A stretch of 64,000 nucleotides of DNA from Bacteroidia bacterium (GTDB lineage Bacteria; Bacteroidota; Bacteroidia; Flavobacteriales; Flavobacteriaceae), in contig JAUIJA010000006.1 of NCBI GenBank assembly GCA_030431055.1, positions 50,506 to 114,505 on the forward strand, given 5' to 3'. Positions 56,989 to 64,000 of the stretch are shown one piece after another (the first letter of the stretch is position 1; every line of letters starts with the position of its first letter). A program made the translations under genes and the position numbers. The notes beneath the pieces are model-generated. The model saw only the letters and a list, made by a program, of their open reading frames with translations. It did not search any database and was not told where the DNA came from.

Positions 56989-57662
56989 TGAGTAAAACAA
57001 TTGCTATAATTCCGGCTCGTGGAGGGTCAAAGCGCTTACCTGGTAAAAATATTTTGCCTTTAGGAGGAAAACCTTTGATAGCTCACAGTATTGAATTTGC
57101 TAGAAAGCATAGTTTTATTGATGAGGTTTATGTTTCTACAGACGATGCTGAAATTAAAAAAGTGACTTTAAAGTTTAGAGCAAAAATTATTGATAGACCA
57201 GCTGCAATTTCAGGTGACTTTGAACCTACCATAACGGCACTCCAACATGTATTGGAAGTTGTTGAAGCAAAAGTTGAAAATGTAGTGTTACTACAAGCGA
57301 CCAATCCATTACGACCTGAATTTTTATTAAACGAAGCCTTTGAAATATTTAAAAAAAATAATTTAGAAAGTTTGTTTACAGTTTCTAGAGACGAACATAA
57401 ACTAGGTAAAATTGAAGATGGTAAATTTGTAGCCTTCAATTACAAACCAGGACAAAGAAGTCAAGATTTAGAACCCTTATATTTTGAAAACGGATTGTTG
57501 TACATTGCTAAAGCAAGTTTAATACAAGAAGGGATTTTAATGAATGAAAATTCTTTTCCTATGGTAGTCAATCATCCATTTACCAAAGTAGATATCGATA
57601 CGCAAGAAGATTTTGAATACGCAGAATATTTGCACAATAAATTCATAATTCATAATTCATAA
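56988..57662 (+). CDS. neuA: CMP-nonulosonic acid synthetase (acylneuraminate cytidylyltransferase)
   Basis: The 224-residue enzyme activates a sialic-type acid with CTP. It has the CTP-binding loop [18 protein letters not shown] at the N-terminus, [18 protein letters not shown] and [10 protein letters not shown], and the metal-binding [13 protein letters not shown] near the C-terminus. All family motifs are intact. The last codons and stop come from a 7-base tandem repeat (57641-57661). It overlaps the methyltransferase-like gene by one base and precedes neuB by eight bases. Whether it activates Neu5Ac or legionaminic acid is not settled. Confidence 0.92.
   Translation: MSKTIAIIPARGGSKRLPGKNILPLGGKPLIAHSIEFARKHSFIDEVYVSTDDAEIKKVTLKFRAKIIDRPAAISGDFEPTITALQHVLEVVEAKVENVVLLQATNPLRPEFLLNEAFEIFKKNNLESLFTVSRDEHKLGKIEDGKFVAFNYKPGQRSQDLEPLYFENGLLYIAKASLIQEGILMNENSFPMVVNHPFTKVDIDTQEDFEYAEYLHNKFIIHNS
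57641..57661. repeat. 7-base tandem repeat (attcata) in the neuA 3' end
   Basis: Three perfect copies of attcata encode the last residues (FIIHNS) and the stop of neuA. Slippage here would alter only the C-terminal tail. Confidence 0.75.
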
Positions 57663-57670
57663 TTCTAACT

Positions 57671-58711
57671 ATGAACCCATATATAGAAATAGCAGGAAGA
57701 AAAATAGGGCAAGATTTTCCACCATTAGTAATAGCAGAAATAGGTATTAATCATGAAGGCTCTTTACAAGTAGCTAAAGAAATGGTTGATGCTGCACAGA
57801 GAGCAGGTGTAGAGGTTGTAAAACATCAAACACATATTGTTTCTGATGAAATGAGTGGAGCTGCTAAAAAAGTTATTCCTGGAAATGCAGATGTCTCTAT
57901 TTATGAGATTATGGAACGTTGCGCATTAAATGAAGAGGAAGAATTAGAACTTAAAAATTATGTAGAAAGCAAAGGCATGATTTTTATTTCGACTCCTTTT
58001 TCAAGAGCTGCTGCAGATCGCCTACATAAGTTTGATATTCCAGCCTATAAAATTGGTTCTGGCGAATGTAATAATTATCCTTTATTAGAACATATTGCTT
58101 CTTTTGGGAAACCTGTCATTTTAAGTACAGGAATGAATACTATTGAAAGTGTACAAAAAGCGGTAGCAGTTTTTGATAAATACAAGGTGCCAGTTGCACT
58201 TTTACATACTACAAATTTATATCCAACACCTATTCATTTAGTGCGTTTTGGAGCAATGATGGAAATGCACCAAGCCTTTCCTGATAAAGTTTTTGGTTTG
58301 TCTGATCATACACTAAATAATAACGCTTGTTTAGGTGCGGTTGCCTTAGGTGGTTCTATATTAGAACGTCATTTTACAGACCACATGAATAGAACAGGTC
58401 CAGATATAGTATGTAGTATGGATGAACAAGCTTGTAGAGAATTAATTGTCAATAGTGCAGAAATGGCTCAAATGCGCGGTGGAACAAAAAAACCTGCAGA
58501 AGAAGAACAAGTTACTATAGATTTTGCTTTTGCAACAGTTTGTTCTATTGCAGATATTAAAAAAGGAGAGGTTTTATCAAAAGAAAATATTTGGGTAAAA
58601 CGACCAGGGACAGGTAAAATATTAGCAGAGCATTTTAATGATGTATTGGGTAAAAAGGCTACTCGCGATATTCGTAACGATGAACAATTAGATTTCTCAG
58701 ATTTTGAGTAG
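57671..58711 (+). CDS. neuB: Nonulosonic acid synthase NeuB (second copy)
   Basis: The 346-residue enzyme has a full NeuB plan. The barrel start is [20 protein letters not shown], followed by [46 protein letters not shown] and GLSDHTLNN. It also has [12 protein letters not shown] and a C-terminal SAF domain ([20 protein letters not shown]). It is in order with neuA and neuC and is probably the main synthase of the locus. The product may be N-acetylneuraminate or legionaminic acid. A palindromic repeat starts right at its stop codon. Confidence 0.92.
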   Translation: MNPYIEIAGRKIGQDFPPLVIAEIGINHEGSLQVAKEMVDAAQRAGVEVVKHQTHIVSDEMSGAAKKVIPGNADVSIYEIMERCALNEEEELELKNYVESKGMIFISTPFSRAAADRLHKFDIPAYKIGSGECNNYPLLEHIASFGKPVILSTGMNTIESVQKAVAVFDKYKVPVALLHTTNLYPTPIHLVRFGAMMEMHQAFPDKVFGLSDHTLNNNACLGAVALGGSILERHFTDHMNRTGPDIVCSMDEQACRELIVNSAEMAQMRGGTKKPAEEEQVTIDFAFATVCSIADIKKGEVLSKENIWVKRPGTGKILAEHFNDVLGKKATRDIRNDEQLDFSDFE

Positions 58712-58837
58712 GTTCTCGATACAATTTTGCTCCATTGCATTGCGCAAAATCACTCGAACTGACGAGAATTTGCTCGTAACGTCACCTCGAGTATTTTTAT
58801 GGAGAGTAGCGGAATAAAAAAGTATCGAGAGGCTTTG
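58711..58837. repeat. Palindromic repeat, copy A (full length)
   Basis: The copy runs from ggttctcgata to tatcgagaggctttg, with nearly matching inverted ends. Inside, actcgaactgacgag (from 58752) pairs with ctcgtaacgtcacctcgagt as a long hairpin, and attttgc pairs with gcaaaat around tccattgcattgc. It begins on the last base of the neuB stop codon. Confidence 0.85.
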
Positions 58838-58883
58838 TTTTTAGAGAGTTATCTAGATATTTCGATATCATATTGATTAAAAA

Positions 58884-58970
58884 ACTCGAACTGACGAGAA
58901 TTTGTTCGTAACGTCACCTCGAGTATTTTTATGGAGAGTAGCGGAATAAAAATGTATCGAGAGGCTTTGT
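58884..58970. repeat. Palindromic repeat, copy B (3' part)
   Basis: Nearly identical to the right two-thirds of copy A, starting at actcgaactgacgag. It lies 132 bases after the same point in copy A, with a conserved spacer that contains tatctagata and tttcgatatcatattg, so A and B form a direct tandem array. Confidence 0.85.
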
Positions 58971-59016
58971 GTCTAGAGAGTTATCTAGACATTTCGATAT
59001 CATATTGATTAAAAAC

Positions 59017-59100
59017 ACTCGAACTGACGAGATTTGTTCGTAACGTCACCTCGAGTATTTTTATGGAGAGTAACGGAATAAAAATGTATCGAGAGGCTTT
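59017..59100. repeat. Palindromic repeat, copy C (3' part)
   Basis: This is a third tandem copy, 133 bases after copy B, differing by a few bases (agtaacgg for agtagcgg, one A missing). It ends 19 bases before the GIY-YIG gene start. Confidence 0.85.
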
Positions 59101-59119
59101 ATTAGTAGAATAATAGTAT

Positions 59120-59407
59120 ATGAAACAATCTTATGTTTATATTTTACGATGTTCTGACAACAGTTATTACACAGGTGTTACCAGTAAATTAAGTCAACGG
59201 TTGTTTCAGCATGAAAGCGGTTTTTATCCAGATTGTTATACTTTTGCAAGAAGACCTATAGTGTTAGTGTTTTATTGTGAATTTACAGATATTAATATAG
59301 CCATAGAAAAGGAGAAGCAGATTAAAAAATGGTCAAAAGCTAAAAAGGAAGCATTGATTAACGGTGATTTTGATTTATTAGTTAATTTAGCAAAGAAGAA
59401 ATTTTAA
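59120..59407 (+). CDS. GIY-YIG domain nuclease-like protein
   Basis: The 95-residue protein is a stand-alone GIY-YIG domain. It starts YVYILRCSDNSYYTGVT, where YVY and YTG fill the two tripeptide positions. LSQRLFQHESG supplies the catalytic Arg, and IEKEKQIKKWSKAKKEALI supplies the metal-binding Glu. Such small proteins are common in Bacteroidota, with no proven function. It is flanked by copies A-C of the palindromic repeat on the left and copy D on the right, and together they split neuB from neuC. It is probably the active partner of a repeat-based mobile unit; this is inference. Confidence 0.88.
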   Translation: MKQSYVYILRCSDNSYYTGVTSKLSQRLFQHESGFYPDCYTFARRPIVLVFYCEFTDINIAIEKEKQIKKWSKAKKEALINGDFDLLVNLAKKKF

Positions 59408-59415
59408 TTTTTTGA

Positions 59416-59542
59416 GGTTCTCGATATAATTTTGCTCCATTGCATTGTATAAAACCACTCGAACTGACGGAATTTATTTACATCGTCACCTCGAGTGTTT
59501 TTATGGAGAGTAGCGGAATAAAAATGTATCGAGAGGCTTTGT
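59416..59542. repeat. Palindromic repeat, copy D (full length)
   Basis: The copy runs from ggttctcgatataattttgc to tatcgagaggctttg, the same boundaries as copy A, in direct orientation and with more differences (gtataaaacc for gcgcaaaatc, gacggaatttatttacatcg in the hairpin loop). It ends 43 bases before neuC. Confidence 0.83.
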
Positions 59543-59585
59543 GAAATAAAAAGCTAATATTTGTAGATAGAAGATAATTGCAATA

Positions 59586-60707
59586 ATGAAAAAAATACTT
59601 TTCTTAACAGGAACAAGAGCCGATTTTGGTAAAATAAAATCGTTAATACAAATTCTTGAAAAACATCCCGAATTTGAACCACTTGTTTTTGTAACAGGAA
59701 TGCATTTGCAAAAAGAATATGGCTACACTTTAATTGAAGTAGAACGTTGCGGTTTTTCAAATATTCACACTTTTGAAAATCATACACATGAAACCACAAT
59801 GGACTTAACATTGGCTAAAACCATCGAAGGTTTGTCGAGTTATGTTAAAGTGTCAAATCCTGATATGATAGTAATTCACGGCGATAGAGTAGAAGCGCTA
59901 GCGGGAGCAATCGTAGGAAGTTTAAACAATATTTTAGTGGCACATATTGAAGGTGGTGAAGTTTCAGGGACTATTGATGAGCTGATTCGTCATTCAACTA
60001 GTAAAATGAGTCATATTCATTTTGTGTCCAATAGTTTGGCTAAGAAAAGATTGGTACAAATGGGAGAATTAAAGGAATCGGTTTTTGTTATTGGTTCTCC
60101 AGATGTTGATATTATGTTTTCTTCAAATTTACCTACATTAGAAGAAGCAAAACACTATTATGAAATAGCATTTGAAGAGTATGCAGTTGCTATGTTTCAT
60201 CCAGTAACTACGGAAGTGAAATATATGCAAGAGTATGCAACAAACTTTGTAAATGCATTACTTCAGGATAACCACAATTATGTGGTAGTTTTTCCAAATA
60301 ACGATTTGGGAAGTAAGTTTATTTTAAACGAATACAAGCGTTTAGAAAATAATTCAAGATTTAGAATTTTTCCTTCACTCCGATTTGAATATTTTTTAAC
60401 ATTACTAAAAAAATCTCAGTTTATAATAGGTAATAGTAGTGCCGGAATTCGCGAAGCTCCGTATTATGGATTACCAATAATAAATATTGGAACACGACAA
60501 CAAAATAGAGCGTTACATGCTGATATTATCAATACCGATTATTCAGAGCAAGAAATTGTTGAAGCTTTAAAAATAATTGACAATCATCAAGTGAAAGTTG
60601 CTAATTCCGATTTTGGAAAAGGGAATAGTGCGGATTTATTTTTAAAATCACTTTTAAATCAAGATATTTGGGCTTTAAATCATCAAAAACAATTTAGGGA
60701 CATTTAG
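59586..60707 (+). CDS. neuC: UDP-N-acetylhexosamine 2-epimerase (hydrolysing), NeuC-like
   Basis: The 373-residue enzyme removes UDP and epimerises C2, giving a free ManNAc-type sugar for NeuB. Motifs are ILFLTGTRADFGKIKSLIQI, MIVIHGDRVEALAGAIVGS, HIEGGEVSGTIDELIRHSTS and IIGNSSAGIREAPYYGLP. Length and motifs match bacterial NeuC. The same fold also serves UDP-diNAc-bacillosamine in legionaminic acid synthesis, and pglFED in this locus would supply that substrate, so specificity is open. It is cut off from neuB by the repeat and GIY-YIG insertion. Confidence 0.92.
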   Translation: MKKILFLTGTRADFGKIKSLIQILEKHPEFEPLVFVTGMHLQKEYGYTLIEVERCGFSNIHTFENHTHETTMDLTLAKTIEGLSSYVKVSNPDMIVIHGDRVEALAGAIVGSLNNILVAHIEGGEVSGTIDELIRHSTSKMSHIHFVSNSLAKKRLVQMGELKESVFVIGSPDVDIMFSSNLPTLEEAKHYYEIAFEEYAVAMFHPVTTEVKYMQEYATNFVNALLQDNHNYVVVFPNNDLGSKFILNEYKRLENNSRFRIFPSLRFEYFLTLLKKSQFIIGNSSAGIREAPYYGLPIINIGTRQQNRALHADIINTDYSEQEIVEALKIIDNHQVKVANSDFGKGNSADLFLKSLLNQDIWALNHQKQFRDI

Positions 60708-60709
60708 TA

Positions 60710-62098
60710 ATGAATAAAAATAAAATACTTCTTTTTTTTCCCGATGGTGTAGGTATTCGCAATTACTTGTATTCGAATGTGTTTAGAGGAAAGGAGCAAG
60801 ACTTAGTGTTATTTCATGCTTTTGATCCGAAAACAGAACAAGCTGTAAAGGATATCACTCAAATTGAAAACACAGTACCTATTCCTAAATACAAGGAATC
60901 TTTTAAAGAGAAGTTTTTAAGAGAATTAATATGTTTGGCACGCTTAAAACACAATGCTAAATTGGTGAAAAACCCTACTATTTTAACCAATTGGAAAACC
61001 AATCATACAGGTTTTTTTAAAACGGTTTTTTACAAATGTGTCGAAATTGCTTCGATGGGGTTTGCAAATTATGAGCGTATAATACGACTTGAAAAACGGT
61101 ATCAAAAAGCGATAAGAGAGACTGCTTTTTATTCAGAAATAAAAAAAATACTGGTTGTTACTGCTCCTGAAAAACTATTTTGTTCGCACCAAAGAGGGGT
61201 GCAATGTGCGCCCATTTTTGCAGTTGCTAAAGATTTAGGAATTGAAACAATCACTGTGATCTATTCTTGGGATAATTTACCTAAAGCCAGGATGGCGTTA
61301 CAAGCAGATAAGTATTTGGTTTGGTCTGATTATATGAAGGAGGAGTTAAAACTATATTACCCTGAAATTTCATCAGAACAAATTTTTGTAACAGGAACAC
61401 CTCAATTTGAATGTTATCAAAATCCTGAAAATATTATTCCAAAAGAAGAATTTTATAATCAATATGGATTAGATTTAAATAAAAAAATTATCTGTTATTC
61501 TGGAGACGATGTATTAACCTGTCCTGATGACCCTCAATATTTAGCAGATTTAGCAGATGAGTTGATTAAAAATAAAATGGATAATAAATATCAAATTTTA
61601 TTGCGAAGGTGTCCTGTAGATATATCTGGTCGATTTGATGCTGTGGTTGCCAAGTATCCTAATTTAATTAAAGAAGCACCACCTTTATGGAACTTTGAAG
61701 CCAATAATAATTGGACTACTATTTATCCATTGCCTGAAGATGTGCAATTATTAGTTTCTACTGCTTATCATTGCGATGTCGTCGTAAATTTAGGTTCTAC
61801 CATGGCCTTTGATTTTGCAATGTTTCAAAAGCCCTGTATTTACATTAACTATGATCAAAAAGAAAAGGTGCATCCAAATTGGTCTGTTCAAACTATTTAT
61901 AAATACCAACATTTTAGGTCTATGCCTAATGAAAAGGCTGTATATTGGTGGAATTCTAAAAGAGATTTAGCTCTGCTAATTAATAATTGTAAAGATGAAA
62001 CTGATTTAAGTTCCATCCATGAGTGGATGGGTTTAATAATTGGTAATTCTAATGAGGCATCTTTAAATATTTCAAAATTATTGCTACATGATAACTAG
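60710..62098 (+). CDS. GT-B-like glycosyltransferase of unclear family
   Basis: The 462-residue protein begins NKNKILLFFPDGVGIRNYLY. It contains ETITVIYSWDNLPKARMALQ, ADKYLVWSDYMKEELKLYYP and VVNLGSTMAFDFAMFQKPCI, a pattern seen in CDP-glycerol-type and related GT-B transferases without a named family. It has no membrane helix. Directly after neuC, it could be the transferase that uses the CMP-nonulosonic acid, but no known sialyltransferase motif is recognised. It overlaps the next gene by 11 bases. Confidence 0.68.
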   Translation: MNKNKILLFFPDGVGIRNYLYSNVFRGKEQDLVLFHAFDPKTEQAVKDITQIENTVPIPKYKESFKEKFLRELICLARLKHNAKLVKNPTILTNWKTNHTGFFKTVFYKCVEIASMGFANYERIIRLEKRYQKAIRETAFYSEIKKILVVTAPEKLFCSHQRGVQCAPIFAVAKDLGIETITVIYSWDNLPKARMALQADKYLVWSDYMKEELKLYYPEISSEQIFVTGTPQFECYQNPENIIPKEEFYNQYGLDLNKKIICYSGDDVLTCPDDPQYLADLADELIKNKMDNKYQILLRRCPVDISGRFDAVVAKYPNLIKEAPPLWNFEANNNWTTIYPLPEDVQLLVSTAYHCDVVVNLGSTMAFDFAMFQKPCIYINYDQKEKVHPNWSVQTIYKYQHFRSMPNEKAVYWWNSKRDLALLINNCKDETDLSSIHEWMGLIIGNSNEASLNISKLLLHDN

Positions 62099-62738
62099 TT
62101 TGCGAAAAATACTTTGGAGAATTTTAGGCATAAATTTTTATAATTTTTTAAATTCGAAAAAAAATATAGCACTGAAAGATGCTAGTTGGGTAGAAATTGG
62201 ATACAAGTCTTATGACAATGGTGCGTATGTTTGGCGTTGGAATTTAGGAACAAAATTAATTATAGGTAATTATTGTTCTATTGCTAATGATGTGCATTTT
62301 ATTTGCGATTCTGGATATCATGGTGAAAGTGAAGTTACAAGCTTTCCTTTATTTCATGAAGTTTTAGAAACAACGGATTTTGTAACCATACAAAATGTAA
62401 ATTATAATGTAAACAATATTACTAGAGAATTACCTCCTCAAAAACAAAATATTACTATTGGTAATGATGTTTGGATAGGGGCAAGGGCAACAATATTGCC
62501 TGGTGTTTCTGTTGGTAATGGTGTTACTATACTAGCAGGAGCAGTTGTCTCTGAGGATGTCCCTGATTATGCGATTGTAGGAGGAGTTCCAGCTAAGATT
62601 TTGAAACTTAAACACAGTCAAGATATTGTTAATAAATTAAACTCTATATCATGGTGGAATTGGGAGGAAGCAAAAATTAGAGATTCAATAAATGATTTTT
62701 ATCTTCCCATTGATGAATTTATAAAAAAGCACATTTAA
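62088..62738 (+). CDS. CatB-related O-acetyltransferase
   Basis: The 216-residue hexapeptide-repeat protein (left-handed beta-helix) is of the xenobiotic or CatB-related group: LIIGNYCSIANDVHFICDSG, NITIGNDVWIGARATILPGV, VTILAGAVVSEDVPDYAIVG and GVPAKILKLK. In this context it probably O-acetylates a sugar, perhaps the nonulosonic acid. It overlaps the preceding glycosyltransferase by 11 bases and is flush with the next gene. Confidence 0.87.
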   Translation: MITSLRKILWRILGINFYNFLNSKKNIALKDASWVEIGYKSYDNGAYVWRWNLGTKLIIGNYCSIANDVHFICDSGYHGESEVTSFPLFHEVLETTDFVTIQNVNYNVNNITRELPPQKQNITIGNDVWIGARATILPGVSVGNGVTILAGAVVSEDVPDYAIVGGVPAKILKLKHSQDIVNKLNSISWWNWEEAKIRDSINDFYLPIDEFIKKHI

Positions 62739-63884
62739 ATGCATATCTGTTTTCTAACCAACGAATATCCAAAAGAAGGTTTCCCGCACGGAGGTGTTGG
62801 TACATTTGTTCGTATTCTAGGTAAAAACTTAGTAAAAAATGGTGTAAATGTGTCTGTTGTAGGCTTAAATTATACTAATGAATATGAGGAAGCTGTAGAT
62901 GAAGGGATTCATATATATAGAACTAGCTTCAAAAAAACAAAAGGCTTACAATGGTATAATAATAATAAATCAATAAGCAATAAAATAAGAGAAATTCATT
63001 CAAAACAACCAATTGACATTGTTGAAGTTTCTGAACTAGGTTTAGCTTTTTTGCAAAAAATAAAAGGTATTAAGTATATTATCAGAATGCATGGTGGACA
63101 CCATTATTTTGCAAAAGCAGAAAATAGAAATGTAGAATTTTGGAAAGCTTTTCAAGAAAAAAGATCATTTTCAAGAGCTGATTATGTTTTAGCAGTTTCA
63201 AATTATGTTGCAGAAACAACAAAAGAATTACTTAACCTTAATAATTTATCTGTTAAAGTTATTTATAATCCTATAGACAGTAAAAAGTTTTATCAATCAA
63301 GATGTGATAAAATTAATAAACAAACAATTTTTTTTGCAGGTAGTTTGGTTGAGAAAAAAGGGATAAGACAGCTTATAAAAGCTATGCCGTATATTATTAA
63401 AGAATATCCAAATACACATTTATACATTGCAGGAAGAGACGCTAATATTCCTGGGACAAATAAACCTTATAGACCAATTATTGAGAAAGAAATTTCTGAA
63501 GAAATTAGGTCAAACATAACATTTTTAGGAGTAGTTTCAAATGAAAGTATTATGCAATATATTGAAAGATCAGAGGTGTGTTGTTATCCTAGCCATATGG
63601 AAGCAATGCCATTAGCTTGGTTAGAAGTATTAGCTATGGGCAAGGCTTTTGTTGGAAGCACAACTGGACCGGGAAAAGAAGCAGTAAATGATGGAGTTAC
63701 TGGTTGGTTGGTTAATCCTTTTAATTCTGTAGATATTGCAAATAAAATTATTGAGGTATTTAATGATCCAAACCAAGCTAAAATTGTTGGAGAAAATGCA
63801 AGGTTAGAAACAATTAAAAAATTTGACATATCAATTATTGCAAAGCAAAATATCGATTTTTACAATAAAATTAAAAACCGATAA
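62739..63884 (+). CDS. Family 4 glycosyltransferase
   Basis: The 381-residue GT-B enzyme starts HICFLTNEYPKEGFPHGGVG (glycine loop of the acceptor domain). It has TIFFAGSLVEKKGIRQLIKA and the EX7E motif in SHMEAMPLAWLEVLAM. It is complete, with its stop at 63882-63884, and is the last gene in the window. Donor and acceptor unknown. Confidence 0.9.
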   Translation: MHICFLTNEYPKEGFPHGGVGTFVRILGKNLVKNGVNVSVVGLNYTNEYEEAVDEGIHIYRTSFKKTKGLQWYNNNKSISNKIREIHSKQPIDIVEVSELGLAFLQKIKGIKYIIRMHGGHHYFAKAENRNVEFWKAFQEKRSFSRADYVLAVSNYVAETTKELLNLNNLSVKVIYNPIDSKKFYQSRCDKINKQTIFFAGSLVEKKGIRQLIKAMPYIIKEYPNTHLYIAGRDANIPGTNKPYRPIIEKEISEEIRSNITFLGVVSNESIMQYIERSEVCCYPSHMEAMPLAWLEVLAMGKAFVGSTTGPGKEAVNDGVTGWLVNPFNSVDIANKIIEVFNDPNQAKIVGENARLETIKKFDISIIAKQNIDFYNKIKNR

Positions 63885-63912
63885 CCCATTATTAGAACTA
63901 CAGTCCAAAAAG

Positions 63913-63951
63913 AAATTCCCTCCTTGAGGAGGGTTAGGGAGGTGTAAATTT
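63913..63951. repeat. Intergenic CCTCC/GGAGG repeat at the window end
   Basis: The sequence aaattccctccttgaggagg is followed by gttagggaggtgtaaattt. It contains the hairpin cctccttgaggagg and imperfect outer ends aaattccctcc and gggaggtgtaaattt. It resembles a dispersed intergenic repeat. Nothing else is seen from 63885 to 64000. Confidence 0.5.
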
Positions 63952-64000
63952 CGTATTAATCTTCATTAAAATTCAAAACAATCTACTTCAAAAACCTTTT

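Noticed and set aside
58752..59100. Regular direct repeats that might be a CRISPR array
   Set aside because: The period is 132-133 bases, the spacers between copies are nearly identical to each other, and no cas genes are present. It is a tandem palindromic repeat.

Overview
The window is AT-rich DNA from a member of the Bacteroidota, most likely a Flavobacterium or a close relative in the Flavobacteriaceae. The evidence is the gene order rpsD-rpoA-rplQ-carA-eno-gltA, promoters of the Bacteroidota type (TAnnTTTG at -7, sometimes with TTTG about 18 bases upstream), the absence of Shine-Dalgarno sites, and the protein families present. I see no tRNA, rRNA, CRISPR array or transposase-bearing insertion sequence. 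Family names come from recognising sequence motifs by eye; no database search was run.

Positions 1-11230 hold a conserved housekeeping block: ribosomal protein S4 (cut by the window edge), RNA polymerase alpha, L17, carbamoyl-phosphate synthase small subunit, enolase, citrate synthase, two guanidino-group-modifying enzymes (a DDAH-like protein and CtlX), a MarC-family membrane protein, a CoA-binding protein, a sodium:solute symporter and RecR. Most units end in clear intrinsic terminators.

Positions 11313-63884 form one very large surface-polysaccharide locus. It opens with a first export module (Wza-like lipoprotein and Wzc-like tyrosine kinase) and genes for UDP-uronic acids: a TviC/WbpP-like epimerase, UDP-glucose dehydrogenase, an outer-membrane barrel and a TviB-like dehydrogenase. 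A gene-poor stretch (19.1-21.85 kb) follows, with a small HTH-like gene, an unknown 249-residue protein and several kinds of repeat. From 21.85 kb come rmlB-rmlA, a Wzx flippase, VioA/VioB-like enzymes (predicted dTDP-4-acetamido-4,6-dideoxyglucose), a WecF-like transferase, many glycosyltransferases and acyltransferases, an EpsG/Wzy-like polymerase, and the bacillosamine set pglC-pglD-(second sugar transferase)-pglE-pglF. A second Wza/Wzc module faces a CpsB-type phosphatase.

From 46.5 kb the locus continues with an ABC exporter (Wzm/Wzt) that is interrupted by a four-helix-bundle (S23/IVP) gene, then glycosyltransferases, an AsnB-type amidotransferase and a nonulosonic-acid operon: a first NeuB homologue, an unknown protein, a methyltransferase-like protein, NeuA, a second NeuB, NeuC, further transferases and an acetyltransferase. 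The genes could together make lipid-linked repeat units started by a bacillosamine-type sugar, decorated with amidated uronic acids, 4-acetamido-dideoxyglucose and sialic or legionaminic acid.

The most unusual feature is a family of palindromic repeats of about 125 bases. Copies flank a GIY-YIG nuclease gene inserted between neuB and neuC, and a solo copy with 10-base terminal inverted repeats lies near 21.2 kb. A second, GTGAG-rich repeat family brackets the S23 gene inside the wzm-wzt pair and also surrounds the solo palindromic element. Other points to check are a NeuB homologue with no ordinary start codon for its conserved N-terminus, an 11-base phased repeat array, and the C-terminal remnant of a lost glycosyltransferase.
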